A DNA stretch of 57,771 nt from Vagococcus vulneris (GTDB taxonomy: Bacteria > Bacillota > Bacilli > Lactobacillales > Vagococcaceae), in the NCBI RefSeq assembly GCF_003950515.1, contig NZ_NGJS01000013.1, positions 1-57,771 of the forward strand, read 5' to 3'. Position numbers and translations under genes: made by a program. This document shows, piece after piece, positions 26,977 through 36,295 of this stretch (position 1 is the first letter of the stretch; every line of letters starts with the position of its first letter). A model generated the notes under the pieces. It worked only from the letters and a program-made list of their open reading frames with translations. It searched no databases and had not been told where the DNA came from.

Positions 26977-27633
26977 ATGAATAAAGAACTGAATAATTTA
27001 TTGAGTACGAATGATAAGGTTCAGAAAATACTTGAAGATTGTCCTTATTCTGTATTGAATTTAATCGAAGTTATAAAGTTTAAAAAAAATGAATTCTATT
27101 TGCGTAAGGGAACTATTTCGCCATATGTATACATCTTAGTAGATGGGTTGGTAGAAATTTTTATTGAGAATATTAACGGTAGAAAAATAGTATTAGATAT
27201 TTATAAACCAGGAAACTTTATAGGGGAACATGAAATTGTTAACAAGAATCCATTTAGTGTTTCAGTTCAGTCTAAGAGTGAAATATGCTTACTTCGAATT
27301 AGTAGGAAAGATTTTTTAAAGTGGTTAGATTTAGACAGAAATATAAATAATAGATTACTGTCCTCACTCTGTGAACAAATATATCGCTTGAGTAATTTGA
27401 CAGAAGTCTATTCGCTTTTTTCTACAAAAGAACAAGTGTGTTTTATATTATTAAAATTAAAGAGTTCGACTGGTGTGATTGAGCGTAATCAAATTTTAGC
27501 AGGTGTATCTTCTTCCTCTAGAAGCGTTGATAGAATCTTACGAGATTTAAAGGAAAAAAAAATTATTTCAAATATTAATGGATTAATCAGAGTACTAGAT
27601 AAAAAGGAATTAAAAAAATATAAGGAGGAATAA
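26977..27633 (+). CDS. Crp/Fnr family transcriptional regulator, YeiL-like
   Basis: A 218-residue regulator with a cyclic-nucleotide-binding-like beta barrel (about 15-125; FYLRKGTISPYVYILVDGLVEIF, PGNFIGEHEI) and a C-terminal winged helix (GVSSSSRSVDRILRDLKEKKII). It has cysteines at about residues 22, 99, 130 and 150 but no N-terminal Cys cluster like FNR. A TATAAT box and AAGGAGG lie upstream. One base overlaps the next gene, so it is the local regulator of the phosphorylase-transporter operon. YeiL of E. coli also lies near nucleoside genes. Confidence 0.82.
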   Translation: MNKELNNLLSTNDKVQKILEDCPYSVLNLIEVIKFKKNEFYLRKGTISPYVYILVDGLVEIFIENINGRKIVLDIYKPGNFIGEHEIVNKNPFSVSVQSKSEICLLRISRKDFLKWLDLDRNINNRLLSSLCEQIYRLSNLTEVYSLFSTKEQVCFILLKLKSSTGVIERNQILAGVSSSSRSVDRILRDLKEKKIISNINGLIRVLDKKELKKYKEE

Positions 27634-27635
27634 TG

Positions 27636-28367
27636 ATGAATTTACAGCCGCACTTACAAATTGAAAATCAAGATGATACTTTTAAAGCAATTATAGTTGG
27701 AGATCCAAATAGAGTAGATAAGATTGCAGCATTATTAAAGAATCCAGTTCTTCTTGCCTATAACAGAGAATTTAAAACAATGACTGGTCGTTATAATAAT
27801 GAAAGAATTTTAGTTACTTCTACAGGTATTGGTTCTCCATCAACTATAATAGCTTTAGAAGAGTTGATTAATATTGGTATTCGAGAGATTGTTAGAGTAG
27901 GGAGTTGTGGTGCTATGACAAAAACCTTTATGCCTGGAGAGATTATGGTTGCCACAGGAGCTGTTAGGGACGAGCATTCTACTGAGGATTATGTTCCAAC
28001 AGAGTATCCTGCAATCCCTGATCCTTATCTATTAAAACGAGCAATGAGCCAGAATGATATACCTTATAGATTAGGAATAATTAGAAGCCATAATGGATTT
28101 TATTATGAAAAAAATAGTGAAGTAGAACATTATTGGTCTAGACATAATGTTTTAGGTGCTGACCTGGAGACGAGTTCACTGTACGTACTAGGATCTCTTA
28201 AAAAAGTAAAAGTATTATCAATATTAAATAACGTCGTACCATTTGGAGACGAGTTGAAAGAGGGTGTGAACCAATTAGTTAGTGGTGAAGAAATACTCCA
28301 TCAAGGAGAGAAAAATTCAATTTTACTAGCACTTAACATTTTGACAGGGGGGATACGTAATGAGTAA
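27636..28367 (+). CDS. Nucleoside phosphorylase, uridine phosphorylase-like (NP-I family)
   Basis: A 243-residue enzyme that splits a nucleoside with phosphate into base and (deoxy)ribose-1-phosphate. Family features are the phosphate loop IVGDPNRVDKIA, VTSTGIGSPSTIIALEELI, VRVGSCGAM, and the ribose/base segment GADLETSSLYVLGSLKKVK. The base specificity cannot be set by eye; a uridine or broad purine/pyrimidine role is likely. The ATG at 27636 is seven bases after GGAGG. It overlaps the PnuC-type gene by 8 bases, so uptake and cleavage are coupled. Confidence 0.85.
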   Translation: MNLQPHLQIENQDDTFKAIIVGDPNRVDKIAALLKNPVLLAYNREFKTMTGRYNNERILVTSTGIGSPSTIIALEELINIGIREIVRVGSCGAMTKTFMPGEIMVATGAVRDEHSTEDYVPTEYPAIPDPYLLKRAMSQNDIPYRLGIIRSHNGFYYEKNSEVEHYWSRHNVLGADLETSSLYVLGSLKKVKVLSILNNVVPFGDELKEGVNQLVSGEEILHQGEKNSILLALNILTGGIRNE

Positions 28368-29052
28368 AAAATTATACCAAGTTTTGAATAGTCGATTATG
28401 GGATACGATATGGATTATTTCAGGCATTATTCTAGTTGTAATTAGTACAATATTAAGTTCAAAGGGGCATTTAAGCTTAACAACTGTTACGTCATTTATG
28501 GGGAGTATAATTGGGATGACAGTTGTATTACTTTTGGCAAATCAGACTGGAAAATTAGCAACTGGATTAGGAATTATAGGAGCGTTGCTTGATACTTTTA
28601 ATAATTACAAATTTGGCCTATCCGGCATGATGTTAGTTGGAATTTATGCTTTTTTCCTTTATACAAAAGGTTTTTTAACAATGGGTAAACAAATTGAGGT
28701 CACCAAAGTAACGAAATCAAACTTATACATATCGGCAGTCATTGCTATAGGTGGTGGGTTAATTCTTTATTTCTTTGGTTCAACTATTTTACCTGCAAAT
28801 GCACCAACGTGGGTTATTTCTGCTAACATTTTAGTTTTTATTATTCAAGTTGTTTCACAGTACTTAATGGTTGAGGGAAAGGCGATTGGTTGGGTAGGTT
28901 TTTGTGTGATTAATATCATTAATTTGTTTTTACAAACTTATATCATAATTAGTGGAAATAATCCGACAGCTGTTATTTACCTTGTAATGACGTTTATGTT
29001 TTTATTAAATTCAATAAAAGCAGTTGTTCTATGGTTTGGATACGGAGAATAG
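28360..29052 (+). CDS. PnuC-family vitamin/nucleoside transporter
   Basis: A 230-residue membrane protein with about seven or eight transmembrane segments, matching the PnuC superfamily (facilitators of nicotinamide riboside, riboflavin, thiamin or deoxynucleosides). Seen are WDTIWIISGIILVVIST, GALLDTFNNYKFGLSGMM and FLLNSIKAVVLWFGYGE. Its overlap with a nucleoside phosphorylase suggests a nucleoside substrate: nicotinamide riboside, or deoxynucleosides as proposed for PnuN-type members. GGGGGATACGTA precedes the start. Confidence 0.8.
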   Translation: MSKKLYQVLNSRLWDTIWIISGIILVVISTILSSKGHLSLTTVTSFMGSIIGMTVVLLLANQTGKLATGLGIIGALLDTFNNYKFGLSGMMLVGIYAFFLYTKGFLTMGKQIEVTKVTKSNLYISAVIAIGGGLILYFFGSTILPANAPTWVISANILVFIIQVVSQYLMVEGKAIGWVGFCVINIINLFLQTYIIISGNNPTAVIYLVMTFMFLLNSIKAVVLWFGYGE

Positions 29053-29074
29053 TTAGTAAATAGGAGGAAAATTT

Positions 29075-29653
29075 ATGAAAACAACAATTATAATTGATCA
29101 TCCCTGGAAAGGCAGCTATAATCATGCGATTTTAAATAGTTTAAAGAAAAAGTTAGAGAAAAATAATAGTGATTATAATGTCATCGATTTATGTAAAGAC
29201 AATTTTAATCCAATGATGCAAATAGAAGAATTAGAACATTATCAAAGTGGTGAGATATTTGACCCTCTTGTAAAGGAGTATGTAAATATAATTAGAAAAA
29301 CAGATCAAGTAATTTTTATTTTTCCTATTTGGTGGTACAGTTCGCCTGCAGGATTAAAAGGTTTTTTTGATAAAGTATTTTTAAATAAGGTTGCTTTTTA
29401 TGATGATGGTGATGGAGTTAAACCATTATTAAATATAAAAAAAACAATGATATTTACTACTTCTGAACAATCTGCAGAAGGAATATATGAACATGGAAAT
29501 GATTGCTTTAGAAACCAGATAAAAACTACGTTATCTGATGTTGGTTTTCAAGATATTGAGTGGATGCACTTAGGATCAGTAAGCAGTATTACTAATGAAG
29601 AAAGAGTAGATTTTTTAAATTTGGCAGCTGAAAAAACAACTTTAAGAATATAA
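29075..29653 (+). CDS. NAD(P)H-dependent flavin oxidoreductase, quinone reductase-like
   Basis: A 192-residue flavodoxin-fold protein of the NQO1/MdaB/KefF group. It has the opening TTIIIDHPWKGSYNHAILNS (FMN phosphate site), FIFPIWWYSSPAGLKGFFDKVF and the C-terminal FQDIEWMHLGSVSS. It reduces quinones or related compounds with NAD(P)H. AGGAGG precedes it, 22 bases after the pnuC-like gene. It is the last gene of the CRP-led operon; a link between cofactor salvage and redox is inference. Confidence 0.83.
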   Translation: MKTTIIIDHPWKGSYNHAILNSLKKKLEKNNSDYNVIDLCKDNFNPMMQIEELEHYQSGEIFDPLVKEYVNIIRKTDQVIFIFPIWWYSSPAGLKGFFDKVFLNKVAFYDDGDGVKPLLNIKKTMIFTTSEQSAEGIYEHGNDCFRNQIKTTLSDVGFQDIEWMHLGSVSSITNEERVDFLNLAAEKTTLRI

Positions 29654-29710
29654 TTTATTTAATTATGTTTTGCAATCTAATCTAGTCAAGCATGGTTAAC
29701 CATTGCTATA

Positions 29711-29752
29711 AAAAAAGCTTATCTGACTTTACTTAAGCCAGACAAGCTTTTT
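29711..29752. terminator. Bidirectional terminator between the oxidoreductase and def
   Basis: AAAAAGCTTATCTGACTT pairs with TAAGCCAGACAAGCTTTTT across a short loop with few mismatches. It ends both converging units. Confidence 0.8.
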
Positions 29753-30320
29753 AATTACCAAGAATTAAAACATCTTCAGGTGCAAAGAATGGATTTTTTT
29801 CATTAATGTGGTCATAAAACATAATACCATTTAAATGATCAATTTCATGTTGAACAACAATAGCAGTATAATTTTTAAAGCGCGCTTTTTGTGTATCCCC
29901 ATTAATATCAGTATATCTCACTGTAATACGGGCTTGTCTGATCACATAACCAGGTACAGGGCGATCGACAGATAGACAACCTTCTCCTTCATCTAAGCAG
30001 GCTTGCTGAACAGAGTGGCTGACAATTTTTGGATTGTACATGACAGTACTTAGAATAGGGTCAGCTCCTTCTGTCTCAGTATTAGGAATTTCTAAGGCAA
30101 TAATTCGCTTTGAAACATCTAATTGCGGAGCAGCTAATCCAACACCGCCGCGTAATTTATATTTTTCTGCTAATTCAGGGTCTTGGCTATTTTTTAAAAA
30201 TTGAAGCATGTCTTTCCCTAATGCAACATCCTCATCAGATAAGGGAATAGGAACTTCTTTCGCAACGGCACGCAATGTAGGGTGCCCTTCACGAATCACA
30301 TCATTCATTGTAATCACCAT
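29751..30320 (-). CDS. def: Peptide deformylase
   Basis: The 189-residue metalloenzyme removes the formyl group from N-terminal methionine of new proteins. The three motifs are complete: [18 protein letters not shown] and [16 protein letters not shown] (HExxH metal site). The insert between motifs and the length mark it as the Gram-positive type 2 form. GGAAGGAT lies about nine bases before the ATG at 30320. Single gene. Confidence 0.95.
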   Translation of the reverse strand: MVITMNDVIREGHPTLRAVAKEVPIPLSDEDVALGKDMLQFLKNSQDPELAEKYKLRGGVGLAAPQLDVSKRIIALEIPNTETEGADPILSTVMYNPKIVSHSVQQACLDEGEGCLSVDRPVPGYVIRQARITVRYTDINGDTQKARFKNYTAIVVQHEIDHLNGIMFYDHINEKNPFFAPEDVLILGN

Positions 30321-30439
30321 GAGTGTGATCCTTCCTTTCTTTATTTCTTTCTATTTTAACATAATTTATATCGTTCATTGTAATATTAAGAACTCGAAAA
30401 GAAAAGCTTTTTAGAAAATAAATAAAGAATAAAGACACA

Positions 30440-30578
30440 ATAAATTCTTGCTTTTACTTATGAAATCAAGTAAAGTAGTAACGTGTGGTAGAGATACTAC
30501 GCCGCCTATTTCTATGTTTATCGAATCACCAACGATATACGCAGATGTGGGGAAAATAAAATTATAGAGGTGAAAGAA
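30440..30578 (+). promoter_or_regulatory. rpsO leader, possible S15 control region
   Basis: A leader of about 100 bases precedes rpsO and can form small hairpins, e.g. GTGGTAGAGATACTAC (30485-30500). S15 commonly represses its own mRNA via the leader in bacteria, with different structures in different phyla. This is inferred from position. Confidence 0.4.
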
Positions 30579-30848
30579 ATGGCAATTACAAAAGAACGCA
30601 AAAATGAAATCATTAAACAATATGCACGTCATGAAGGAGACACTGGTTCTCCAGAAGTACAAATCGCTGTTTTAACTGCTGAAATAAACGCATTAAACGA
30701 ACATGCACATGTACACAAAAAAGACCACCATTCATATCGTGGATTAATGAAAAAAGTTGGTCACCGTCGTAACTTATTAGCATACTTACGTAAGACTGAT
30801 GTTCCTCGTTACCGTGAATTAATTCAAAGTTTAGGACTACGTCGTTAA
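30579..30848 (+). CDS. rpsO: 30S ribosomal protein S15
   Basis: The 89-residue rRNA-binding protein at the three-way junction of 16S rRNA helices 20-22. Seen are [49 protein letters not shown] and [25 protein letters not shown] precedes the ATG at 30579; an upstream ATG at 30570 in the same frame is nearer to that site and less likely. It precedes pnp, as usual. Confidence 0.95.
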   Translation: MAITKERKNEIIKQYARHEGDTGSPEVQIAVLTAEINALNEHAHVHKKDHHSYRGLMKKVGHRRNLLAYLRKTDVPRYRELIQSLGLRR

Positions 30849-30863
30849 TCATTCATTTATTAT

Positions 30864-30900
30864 TGGGAAGTGAGGTCGTTTTGATCTCGCTTTTCTTTTA
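30864..30900 (+). terminator. Terminator or attenuator between rpsO and pnp
   Basis: AAGTGAGGTC and GATCTCGCTT pair with two G-U pairs around a GTTTT loop, followed by TTCTTTTA. Confidence 0.65.
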
Positions 30901-31025
30901 ATTCAAACTATACAAAACGTGAAGGGAACACTACTATCCAAATGTGAGTTATCTCTTATTCAATAGATGGTTGACATTTGTTTAGTAGACTGTTCGCGTT
31001 TTTGTCACAATAAAGGAGACTATAT

Positions 31026-33170
31026 ATGAGTTCAGAAAAGAAAGTATTTGAAACAACCTGGGGTGGACGCCCGTTATCAGTTGAAATTGGTCAATTAGCT
31101 AAACAAGCTAATGGCGCTGTTTTAGTTCGCTATGGCGACACAGTGGTTTTATCTGTGGCTGTTGCTTCAAAACAAGCAAAAGATGTTGATTTTTTCCCAT
31201 TAACTGTTAATTATGAAGAAAAAATGTATTCCGTAGGTAAAGTACCTGGAGGCTTCATCAAACGTGAGGGTCGTCCAAGTGAACGTGCAACATTAACAGC
31301 GCGTTTAATTGATCGTCCAATTCGTCCGATGTTTGCGGAAGGTTTCCGTAACGAAGTTCAAATTACTAATACTGTAATGAGTGTGGAACAAGATTGTGCA
31401 CCAGAAGTTGCAGCTATGCTTGGTTCATCTTTAGCACTATGTGTATCAGATATTCCTTTCAACGGTCCGATTGCCGGTGTTGAAGTTGGTCGTGTGAATG
31501 GTGAGTACGTTATTAATCCAAACGTTGAACAAATGGAAGCAACAGACATTGAATTAAGCGTGGCTGGAACTAAAGACGCTATCAACATGGTAGAAAGTGG
31601 CGCACAAGAAGTATCAGAAGACGATATGTTAGGAGCTTTACTATTTGGACATGCTGAAATTAAACGTTTAGTTAAATTCCAAGAAGATATTGCTGCTGAA
31701 ATCGGCAAAGAAAAAATGGAAATCAATTTATTACAAGTTGATGCTGATTTAGATACTGAAATCAACGGAACTTATAAAACACGTATGATTGAAGCCATTC
31801 AAACAGAAGAAAAATTAGCACGTGAAGATAATATTTCTGGCCTAAAAGAAGAGATCATTGAAGTCTATGCTGAAAAATTCGCTGAAGAATTAGAAGCTGA
31901 CAAATTGATGAAAGAAGTTCGCCAAATTTTAGAAGATATGGAAAAAAATGAAGTACGTCGCTTAATTACAGTTGATAAAGTACGCCCAGATGGTCGTAAG
32001 ATTGACGAAATCCGTCCGCTATCATCAGAAGTTGGGTTATTGCCTCGTACACATGGATCAGGTCTCTTTACACGTGGACAAACACAGGCTTTATCAATTT
32101 GTACGCTAGCACCTTTAGGTGAACACCAAATTATTGATGGGCTGGGTATTGAAGATAGCAAACGTTTTATCCACCACTATAATTTCCCACAATATAGTGT
32201 CGGTTCAACTGGACCAATGCGTTCACCAGGTCGTCGTGAAATTGGGCATGGTGCATTAGGTGAGCGAGCTTTAGCTCAAGTTATTCCAAGTGAATTAGAT
32301 TTCCCTTATACAATTCGTTTAGTAGCGGAAGTATTAGAGTCTAACGGTTCTTCATCACAAGCCAGTATTTGTGCTGGAACATTGGCATTGATGGATGCTG
32401 GTGTCCCAATCAAAGCACCTGTTGCCGGTATTGCAATGGGACTTGTTATGGATGGCGATAATTATACAATTTTAACTGATATTCAAGGTATGGAAGATCA
32501 CTTAGGTGATATGGACTTTAAAGTTGCTGGGACTAAAGATGGTATTACAGCCTTGCAAATGGATATTAAAATTGAAGGTATCACTGAAAAAATCCTAACA
32601 GAAGCATTAGCTCAAGCTAAAAAAGCACGTATGGAAATTCTAGCTGAATTAACATCAACCATTGCTGAACCTCGTGCTGAGTTAAGCCCTTATGCACCTA
32701 AGATTGAAATCATCCAAATTAAACCTGAAAAGATTAAGGATGTTATCGGTAAAGGTGGAGAAACAATTAATAAAATTATTGAAGAAACTGATGTTAAAAT
32801 TGATATTGATCAAGAAGGTAACGTTAGTATCGCTCATTCTGATAGTGAAAAAATTAAACGTGCTATTGAAATTATTGAAGAATTAGTACGCGAAGTTGAA
32901 GTAGGTGCAACTTACCATGCAACAGTTGTTCGTATCGAAAAATTCGGTGCTTTCGTTAATTTGTTTAAAGGCAAAGATGCCTTAGTACATATCTCACAAT
33001 TAGCACATGAACGTGTGAATAAGGTTGAAGATGTTGTTAAAATGAATGATAAGATTGATGTTAAGGTAACAGAGGTTGATAAACAAGGTCGTGTTAACGC
33101 TTCTCGTAAAGTGTTAATCGAAAAGCCTAAAGAAGAGAAAAAAGAAATTCCAGCGAAAACAGAAGAGTAA
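31026..33170 (+). CDS. pnp: Polynucleotide phosphorylase
   Basis: The 714-residue 3'-5' phosphorolytic exoribonuclease. It has two RNase PH domains (about 10-230 and 310-545) joined by a helical linker, then KH (about 555-615: [21 protein letters not shown]) and S1 (about 620-690: [21 protein letters not shown]). Catalytic-side segments include [14 protein letters not shown] and [15 protein letters not shown]. Ends with a Lys/Glu-rich tail. TAAAGGAGAC precedes it. Confidence 0.95.
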   Translation: MSSEKKVFETTWGGRPLSVEIGQLAKQANGAVLVRYGDTVVLSVAVASKQAKDVDFFPLTVNYEEKMYSVGKVPGGFIKREGRPSERATLTARLIDRPIRPMFAEGFRNEVQITNTVMSVEQDCAPEVAAMLGSSLALCVSDIPFNGPIAGVEVGRVNGEYVINPNVEQMEATDIELSVAGTKDAINMVESGAQEVSEDDMLGALLFGHAEIKRLVKFQEDIAAEIGKEKMEINLLQVDADLDTEINGTYKTRMIEAIQTEEKLAREDNISGLKEEIIEVYAEKFAEELEADKLMKEVRQILEDMEKNEVRRLITVDKVRPDGRKIDEIRPLSSEVGLLPRTHGSGLFTRGQTQALSICTLAPLGEHQIIDGLGIEDSKRFIHHYNFPQYSVGSTGPMRSPGRREIGHGALGERALAQVIPSELDFPYTIRLVAEVLESNGSSSQASICAGTLALMDAGVPIKAPVAGIAMGLVMDGDNYTILTDIQGMEDHLGDMDFKVAGTKDGITALQMDIKIEGITEKILTEALAQAKKARMEILAELTSTIAEPRAELSPYAPKIEIIQIKPEKIKDVIGKGGETINKIIEETDVKIDIDQEGNVSIAHSDSEKIKRAIEIIEELVREVEVGATYHATVVRIEKFGAFVNLFKGKDALVHISQLAHERVNKVEDVVKMNDKIDVKVTEVDKQGRVNASRKVLIEKPKEEKKEIPAKTEE

Positions 33171-33179
33171 TAACTTTGA

Positions 33180-33213
33180 AAGAATCATACATTTGTATGA
33201 TTCTTTTTTTTAA
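33180..33213 (+). terminator. Terminator after pnp
   Basis: AAGAATCATAC, loop ATTT and GTATGATTCTT form an 11-bp stem followed by a T run. Confidence 0.88.
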
Positions 33214-33219
33214 TTATTA

Positions 33220-33265
33220 TACAGTACTACTGTACAGCGGAACTATATAGTGATACTATATAGTT
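33220..33265 (+). promoter_or_regulatory. Two palindromes before the second PadR gene
   Basis: TACAGT-ACT-ACTGTA lies at 33220-33234. A second perfect palindrome with 10-bp arms, AACTATATAG/CTATATAGTT around TGATA, lies at 33241-33265. They sit just before the PadR start and are likely its operators. The half-sites differ from those at 21338-21371, so the two PadR proteins probably do not share targets. Confidence 0.7.
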
Positions 33266-33291
33266 GAGAAGAAATTAAGGAGTTGATGAGT

Positions 33292-33606
33292 GTGACAGCA
33301 AAAGCAAAACTTCCGCTAACTGAAACGGTTTTCTATATTTTGCTTGCTTTTAAAAAACCGACGTACGGATATATTGCTATTCAGTTAATTGAGGAATTAA
33401 GTAACGGCAGTGTTAAAATTGCTGCAGGAACAATGTATGGTGCACTTGATACGTTAGTTAAACAAGAACTGATAGAGCAAGTGCCTTCTGACTTGGAAAG
33501 ACGTAAAATGTATGTGATTACACATGTGGGTGAGTCATTACTGAAAAAAGAAGCTGAACGGATGGCAGCATGTGTGTCATTATTTAAAAAATTGGAGGAG
33601 AGATAA
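33292..33606 (+). CDS. PadR family transcriptional regulator (copy 2)
   Basis: A 104-residue winged-helix repressor similar to the one at 21390. Seen are TETVFYILLAFKKPTYGYIAIQLI, GTMYGALDTLVKQELIEQV and YVITHVGESLLKKEAERM. GTG at 33292 lies nine bases after AAGGAG; the ATG at 33286 is too close to it. It is followed within one base by a DUF2812 gene. Unlike copy 1 there is no ABC exporter behind. Confidence 0.85.
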   Translation: MTAKAKLPLTETVFYILLAFKKPTYGYIAIQLIEELSNGSVKIAAGTMYGALDTLVKQELIEQVPSDLERRKMYVITHVGESLLKKEAERMAACVSLFKKLEER

Positions 33607-33607
33607 G

Positions 33608-34228
33608 ATGAAACGAAAAATTCGTTATTTTGCATCAATTGATCGTGAAGAGAGATGGCTAAACAAACAATTAACTAAAGGATTATTATTAGTTGGACCT
33701 GTCGGCGATGGAATCTATAAATTTAAGGAGACATCTCTATCAACTGATAAAGTAATTCGTATCGATTGCCGATCATTTAAAAATAAAGAGGCACGACAAG
33801 ACTATTTACAATTTATGGATGATTCTGGTTGGGAATATATACGAGGATATGAAAAAGAAGGTCGTCAATATTTTATTAGTCAAAAACAACAGCATGATGA
33901 ATTGTTTTCTGATATTGAATCGAAACTGGAGCGTCAAATTCGTGTTAGAAATACTATCGGGACAACTAATGTCAGCTTGTTGTTAGTATACTTCATCCTA
34001 TTTAAAGACTCGTTTGTTCAATTCATTAAAAATCCATCATCGATTTTTCTAACTCAAGATTTATGGGCTATGCCACATAATTTAATGATTAAAGCAATAC
34101 TTTTTGAGTTGCCTTTCGCTTTATTACGTTTAGCAGCGTACTTAGTTTTTCCAACAGTGTTAATTATTTTATTAACCAATTTTATCGTGGCGCAGCGTTC
34201 AATCAATCAATTAAAACAAAAAATATAG
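33608..34228 (+). CDS. DUF2812 domain membrane protein (copy 2)
   Basis: A 206-residue protein with the DUF2812 domain at about 1-100 (FASIDREERWLNKQLTKGLLL, YLQFMDDSGWEYIRGYEKEG, QYFISQKQQ) and two or three transmembrane segments in the C-terminal half. GGAGGAGAG precedes the ATG at 33608. It is tightly paired with the PadR gene before it. The function is unknown; a hairpin (about 34230-34264) follows as probable terminator. Confidence 0.8.
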   Translation: MKRKIRYFASIDREERWLNKQLTKGLLLVGPVGDGIYKFKETSLSTDKVIRIDCRSFKNKEARQDYLQFMDDSGWEYIRGYEKEGRQYFISQKQQHDELFSDIESKLERQIRVRNTIGTTNVSLLLVYFILFKDSFVQFIKNPSSIFLTQDLWAMPHNLMIKAILFELPFALLRLAAYLVFPTVLIILLTNFIVAQRSINQLKQKI

Positions 34229-34894
34229 TAAAGGTTCAACTACGTTAATTGGATTGAACTTTTAACAGAATAGTTTAAATTTATACAAGGATATAAAATA
34301 GTTAGTGGCAGTATTTTGATAAAATTTAACGATTAAAAAATAACTACAAAGGGACCAAAATTGATTGATAGGATATGGTATTTATATAGTAAAATAAGGA
34401 CTAATGAATAAAAGATAATTTCAATCAAGATTTTAATAAGTACTTGTACGATACTGATTTGTATGTATTTAAGTACTAATTACCAAAGATTTATGAATAG
34501 AAAACTGATAGTATTGGTTAATAGATAACTTGTTTAATTAAATATATTCTCTTGAATATTTAAGTTAATCCAAAGTAAAAGAAAGCGGTGAACAATCAAA
34601 GTAGTGTATGCTTTGGTAAAGTTAAGGTTGACAATTAACTAATTTTGATAATAAGGAGCCTCATTGTTAACTGATTATCAATTTATATATGGTGGGTGTA
34701 AAAAAATAAGCTCATGATGAAAATTAAATAAATATCGAATTATTGTTTCAGTTTTTTTATGCCTGCCTCTTTCTAAATAAAATTGTATCATAACAAAAAT
34801 AGTATTTATGAAATAGTTATAAGTTTTATGAACTTGATTGACGTTGTTCAAATTTAATGAGATAATAACGCATACATTAAAATAATACCGCCAT
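34229..34894. other. AT-rich non-coding stretch
   Basis: About 660 bases with no gene. The first 35 bases hold a hairpin with GGTTCAA/TTGAACT arms that probably ends the DUF2812 unit. The rest has stops in all frames and no similarity that I recognise. It may be the site of a lost gene. The thiT promoter must lie near its end. Confidence 0.55.
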
Positions 34895-34975
34895 CACAAA
34901 GGGGAGCTTTTGCTGAGAATGAGAATACTCTAAACCCTAGAACCTGATATTGTTAAAACAGTCGTAGGAATTGTG
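34895..34975 (+). ncRNA. TPP riboswitch
   Basis: The thi-box core is plain: GGGGAGC, TGCTGAGA, ACCCT, GAACCTGAT and CGTAGGAA appear in the right order and spacing, with CACAA/TTGTG closing the outer stem. It precedes thiT. A run TCTTCTC at about 34988 can pair with the GGGAGGA ribosome site of thiT, suggesting control of translation; that last point is inference. Confidence 0.92.
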
Positions 34976-35043
34976 TGGATAGAATACAAATCTTCTCTTT
35001 GAATGATTGGCTGGTCTTGCTGATAATAAGGGAGGAATTTTTT

Positions 35044-35604
35044 TTGTCGAATCGTTCAAGAATTATGTTAGAAGGTGCTATTGCAGCAGCCTTAGCGATG
35101 GTGCTGTCTTTTATACCTGTAAAATTTGGACCAGGTTTTTCAATTTCGCTTGGAATGATACCACTAACTATTTATGCTCTAAGACGCGGGACAGTGCCTG
35201 CGTTGTATTCTGGTCTAGTTTGGGGATTATTGCATTTTCTATTAGGGAAGGTCTATATATTAACCTTGTCACAAGGATTAATCGAATATATTTTTGCTTA
35301 TTTGGCAACTGGATTGGCCGGGGTATATAGTAGAAGATTTCAAGAAGCTTTATCTCTCAAATCAAATAAGGCAAAGACATATGCTTTATTGGGGACGACA
35401 GTTGGTTTAATCGCTAGGTACGTATTCCATTTTATTGCTGGATTTATATTTTGGGGAAAATATGCTATATGGGGATTGTCACCAGTAGTTTATTCGTTGG
35501 TTATTAACGGAACAAGTGCTGTGTTAACTGGTATAGTGACTTATATTGTGATTGTACTGTTATTAAAGAAAAACTCGCAACTATTTATACCAAAATCATA
35601 TTGA
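35044..35604 (+). CDS. thiT: Thiamine ECF transporter S component ThiT
   Basis: A 186-residue membrane protein with six transmembrane segments that binds thiamine and works with the shared ECF energising module. Seen are MLEGAIAAALAMVLSFIPV, FGPGFSISLGMIPLTIYALRRG and the C-terminal NGTSAVLTGIVTYIVI. I start at TTG 35044, eight bases after GGGAGG; a GTG at 34975 is inside the riboswitch. The TPP riboswitch fixes the substrate class. Confidence 0.92.
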   Translation: MSNRSRIMLEGAIAAALAMVLSFIPVKFGPGFSISLGMIPLTIYALRRGTVPALYSGLVWGLLHFLLGKVYILTLSQGLIEYIFAYLATGLAGVYSRRFQEALSLKSNKAKTYALLGTTVGLIARYVFHFIAGFIFWGKYAIWGLSPVVYSLVINGTSAVLTGIVTYIVIVLLLKKNSQLFIPKSY

Positions 35605-35739
35605 TAAATGATAAAAGGAAGTGTCTTTTAAAAAAGATATCTTTCTTTTTTGTTTTCTTATTTAGATAATATAAAGCTATAATAGTTTATATAAAAAATA
35701 ATTCGTTATTTAATCTTTTTTGCGTTAATAATAGTTGAA

Positions 35740-35762
35740 TTATAGATATTATAAGTCTATAA
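35740..35762 (+). promoter_or_regulatory. Probable Rrf2 operator
   Basis: TTATAGA, nine bases and TCTATAA form an inverted repeat 38 bases before the Rrf2 gene. A related half-site set lies near 35685-35700. Position suggests self-control by the Rrf2 protein. Confidence 0.5.
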
Positions 35763-35799
35763 TAGCTTTTTGAAGTAGATAATAAGGAGTGGGAATTTC

Positions 35800-36270
35800 A
35801 TGAAATTAACGAATGCGACAGAGCAGGCGTTAGCGATAATGGCAATGTTGGCGACACAAACAAAGGACATTCCAGCATCTTCACGAGCAATTTATGAAAA
35901 GTTAACGGTATCTCCCTCTTATGTAAAAAAACTTTTACGAAAATTAGTTGTATCAAAAATTATTTCAGGTGTGTCAGGTGCAAATGGCGGCTTTTACATT
36001 GAACGTAATTTGGAAGAGATATCGTTATTAGAAATAGTTGAATCAATTGAAGGGCCCTTCCGTTCATTTCCACATGTCGGTGTATTGGAACAGGCATTTT
36101 CTGATTTTACAGATATAGCAGAAAGTAGCGAAAATGTTATTGAAAGTTTTTTTTCCCAAGCAGATAAAGCCTGGGATGCTGCGCTGCAGGATATCACAGT
36201 AAAGGATATTTTAGATCGAGTATTTATTGATTATCAAACACAACCGACGCGCGATTGGAATATTGAGTAG
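35800..36270 (+). CDS. Rrf2 family transcriptional regulator
   Basis: A 156-residue winged-helix regulator. It has ASSRAIYEKLTVSPSYVKKLLRKLV as the DNA-reading region and SGANGGFYIERNLEEISLLEIVESIEG as the wing and dimer start. It has no cysteine at all, so it cannot hold an Fe-S cluster as IscR and NsrR do; it belongs to the cluster-free members such as YwgB/Rrf2-like. AAGGAG precedes it. The large YhgE gene follows 25 bases downstream and is its likely target. Confidence 0.88.
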   Translation: MKLTNATEQALAIMAMLATQTKDIPASSRAIYEKLTVSPSYVKKLLRKLVVSKIISGVSGANGGFYIERNLEEISLLEIVESIEGPFRSFPHVGVLEQAFSDFTDIAESSENVIESFFSQADKAWDAALQDITVKDILDRVFIDYQTQPTRDWNIE

Positions 36271-36295
36271 TAGTGTAGGGGAGAGGAAGAGAAAG

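Noticed and set aside
30411-30852. Minus-strand frames over the rpsO leader and gene
   Set aside because: They lack ribosome sites and overlap a conserved ribosomal protein gene.
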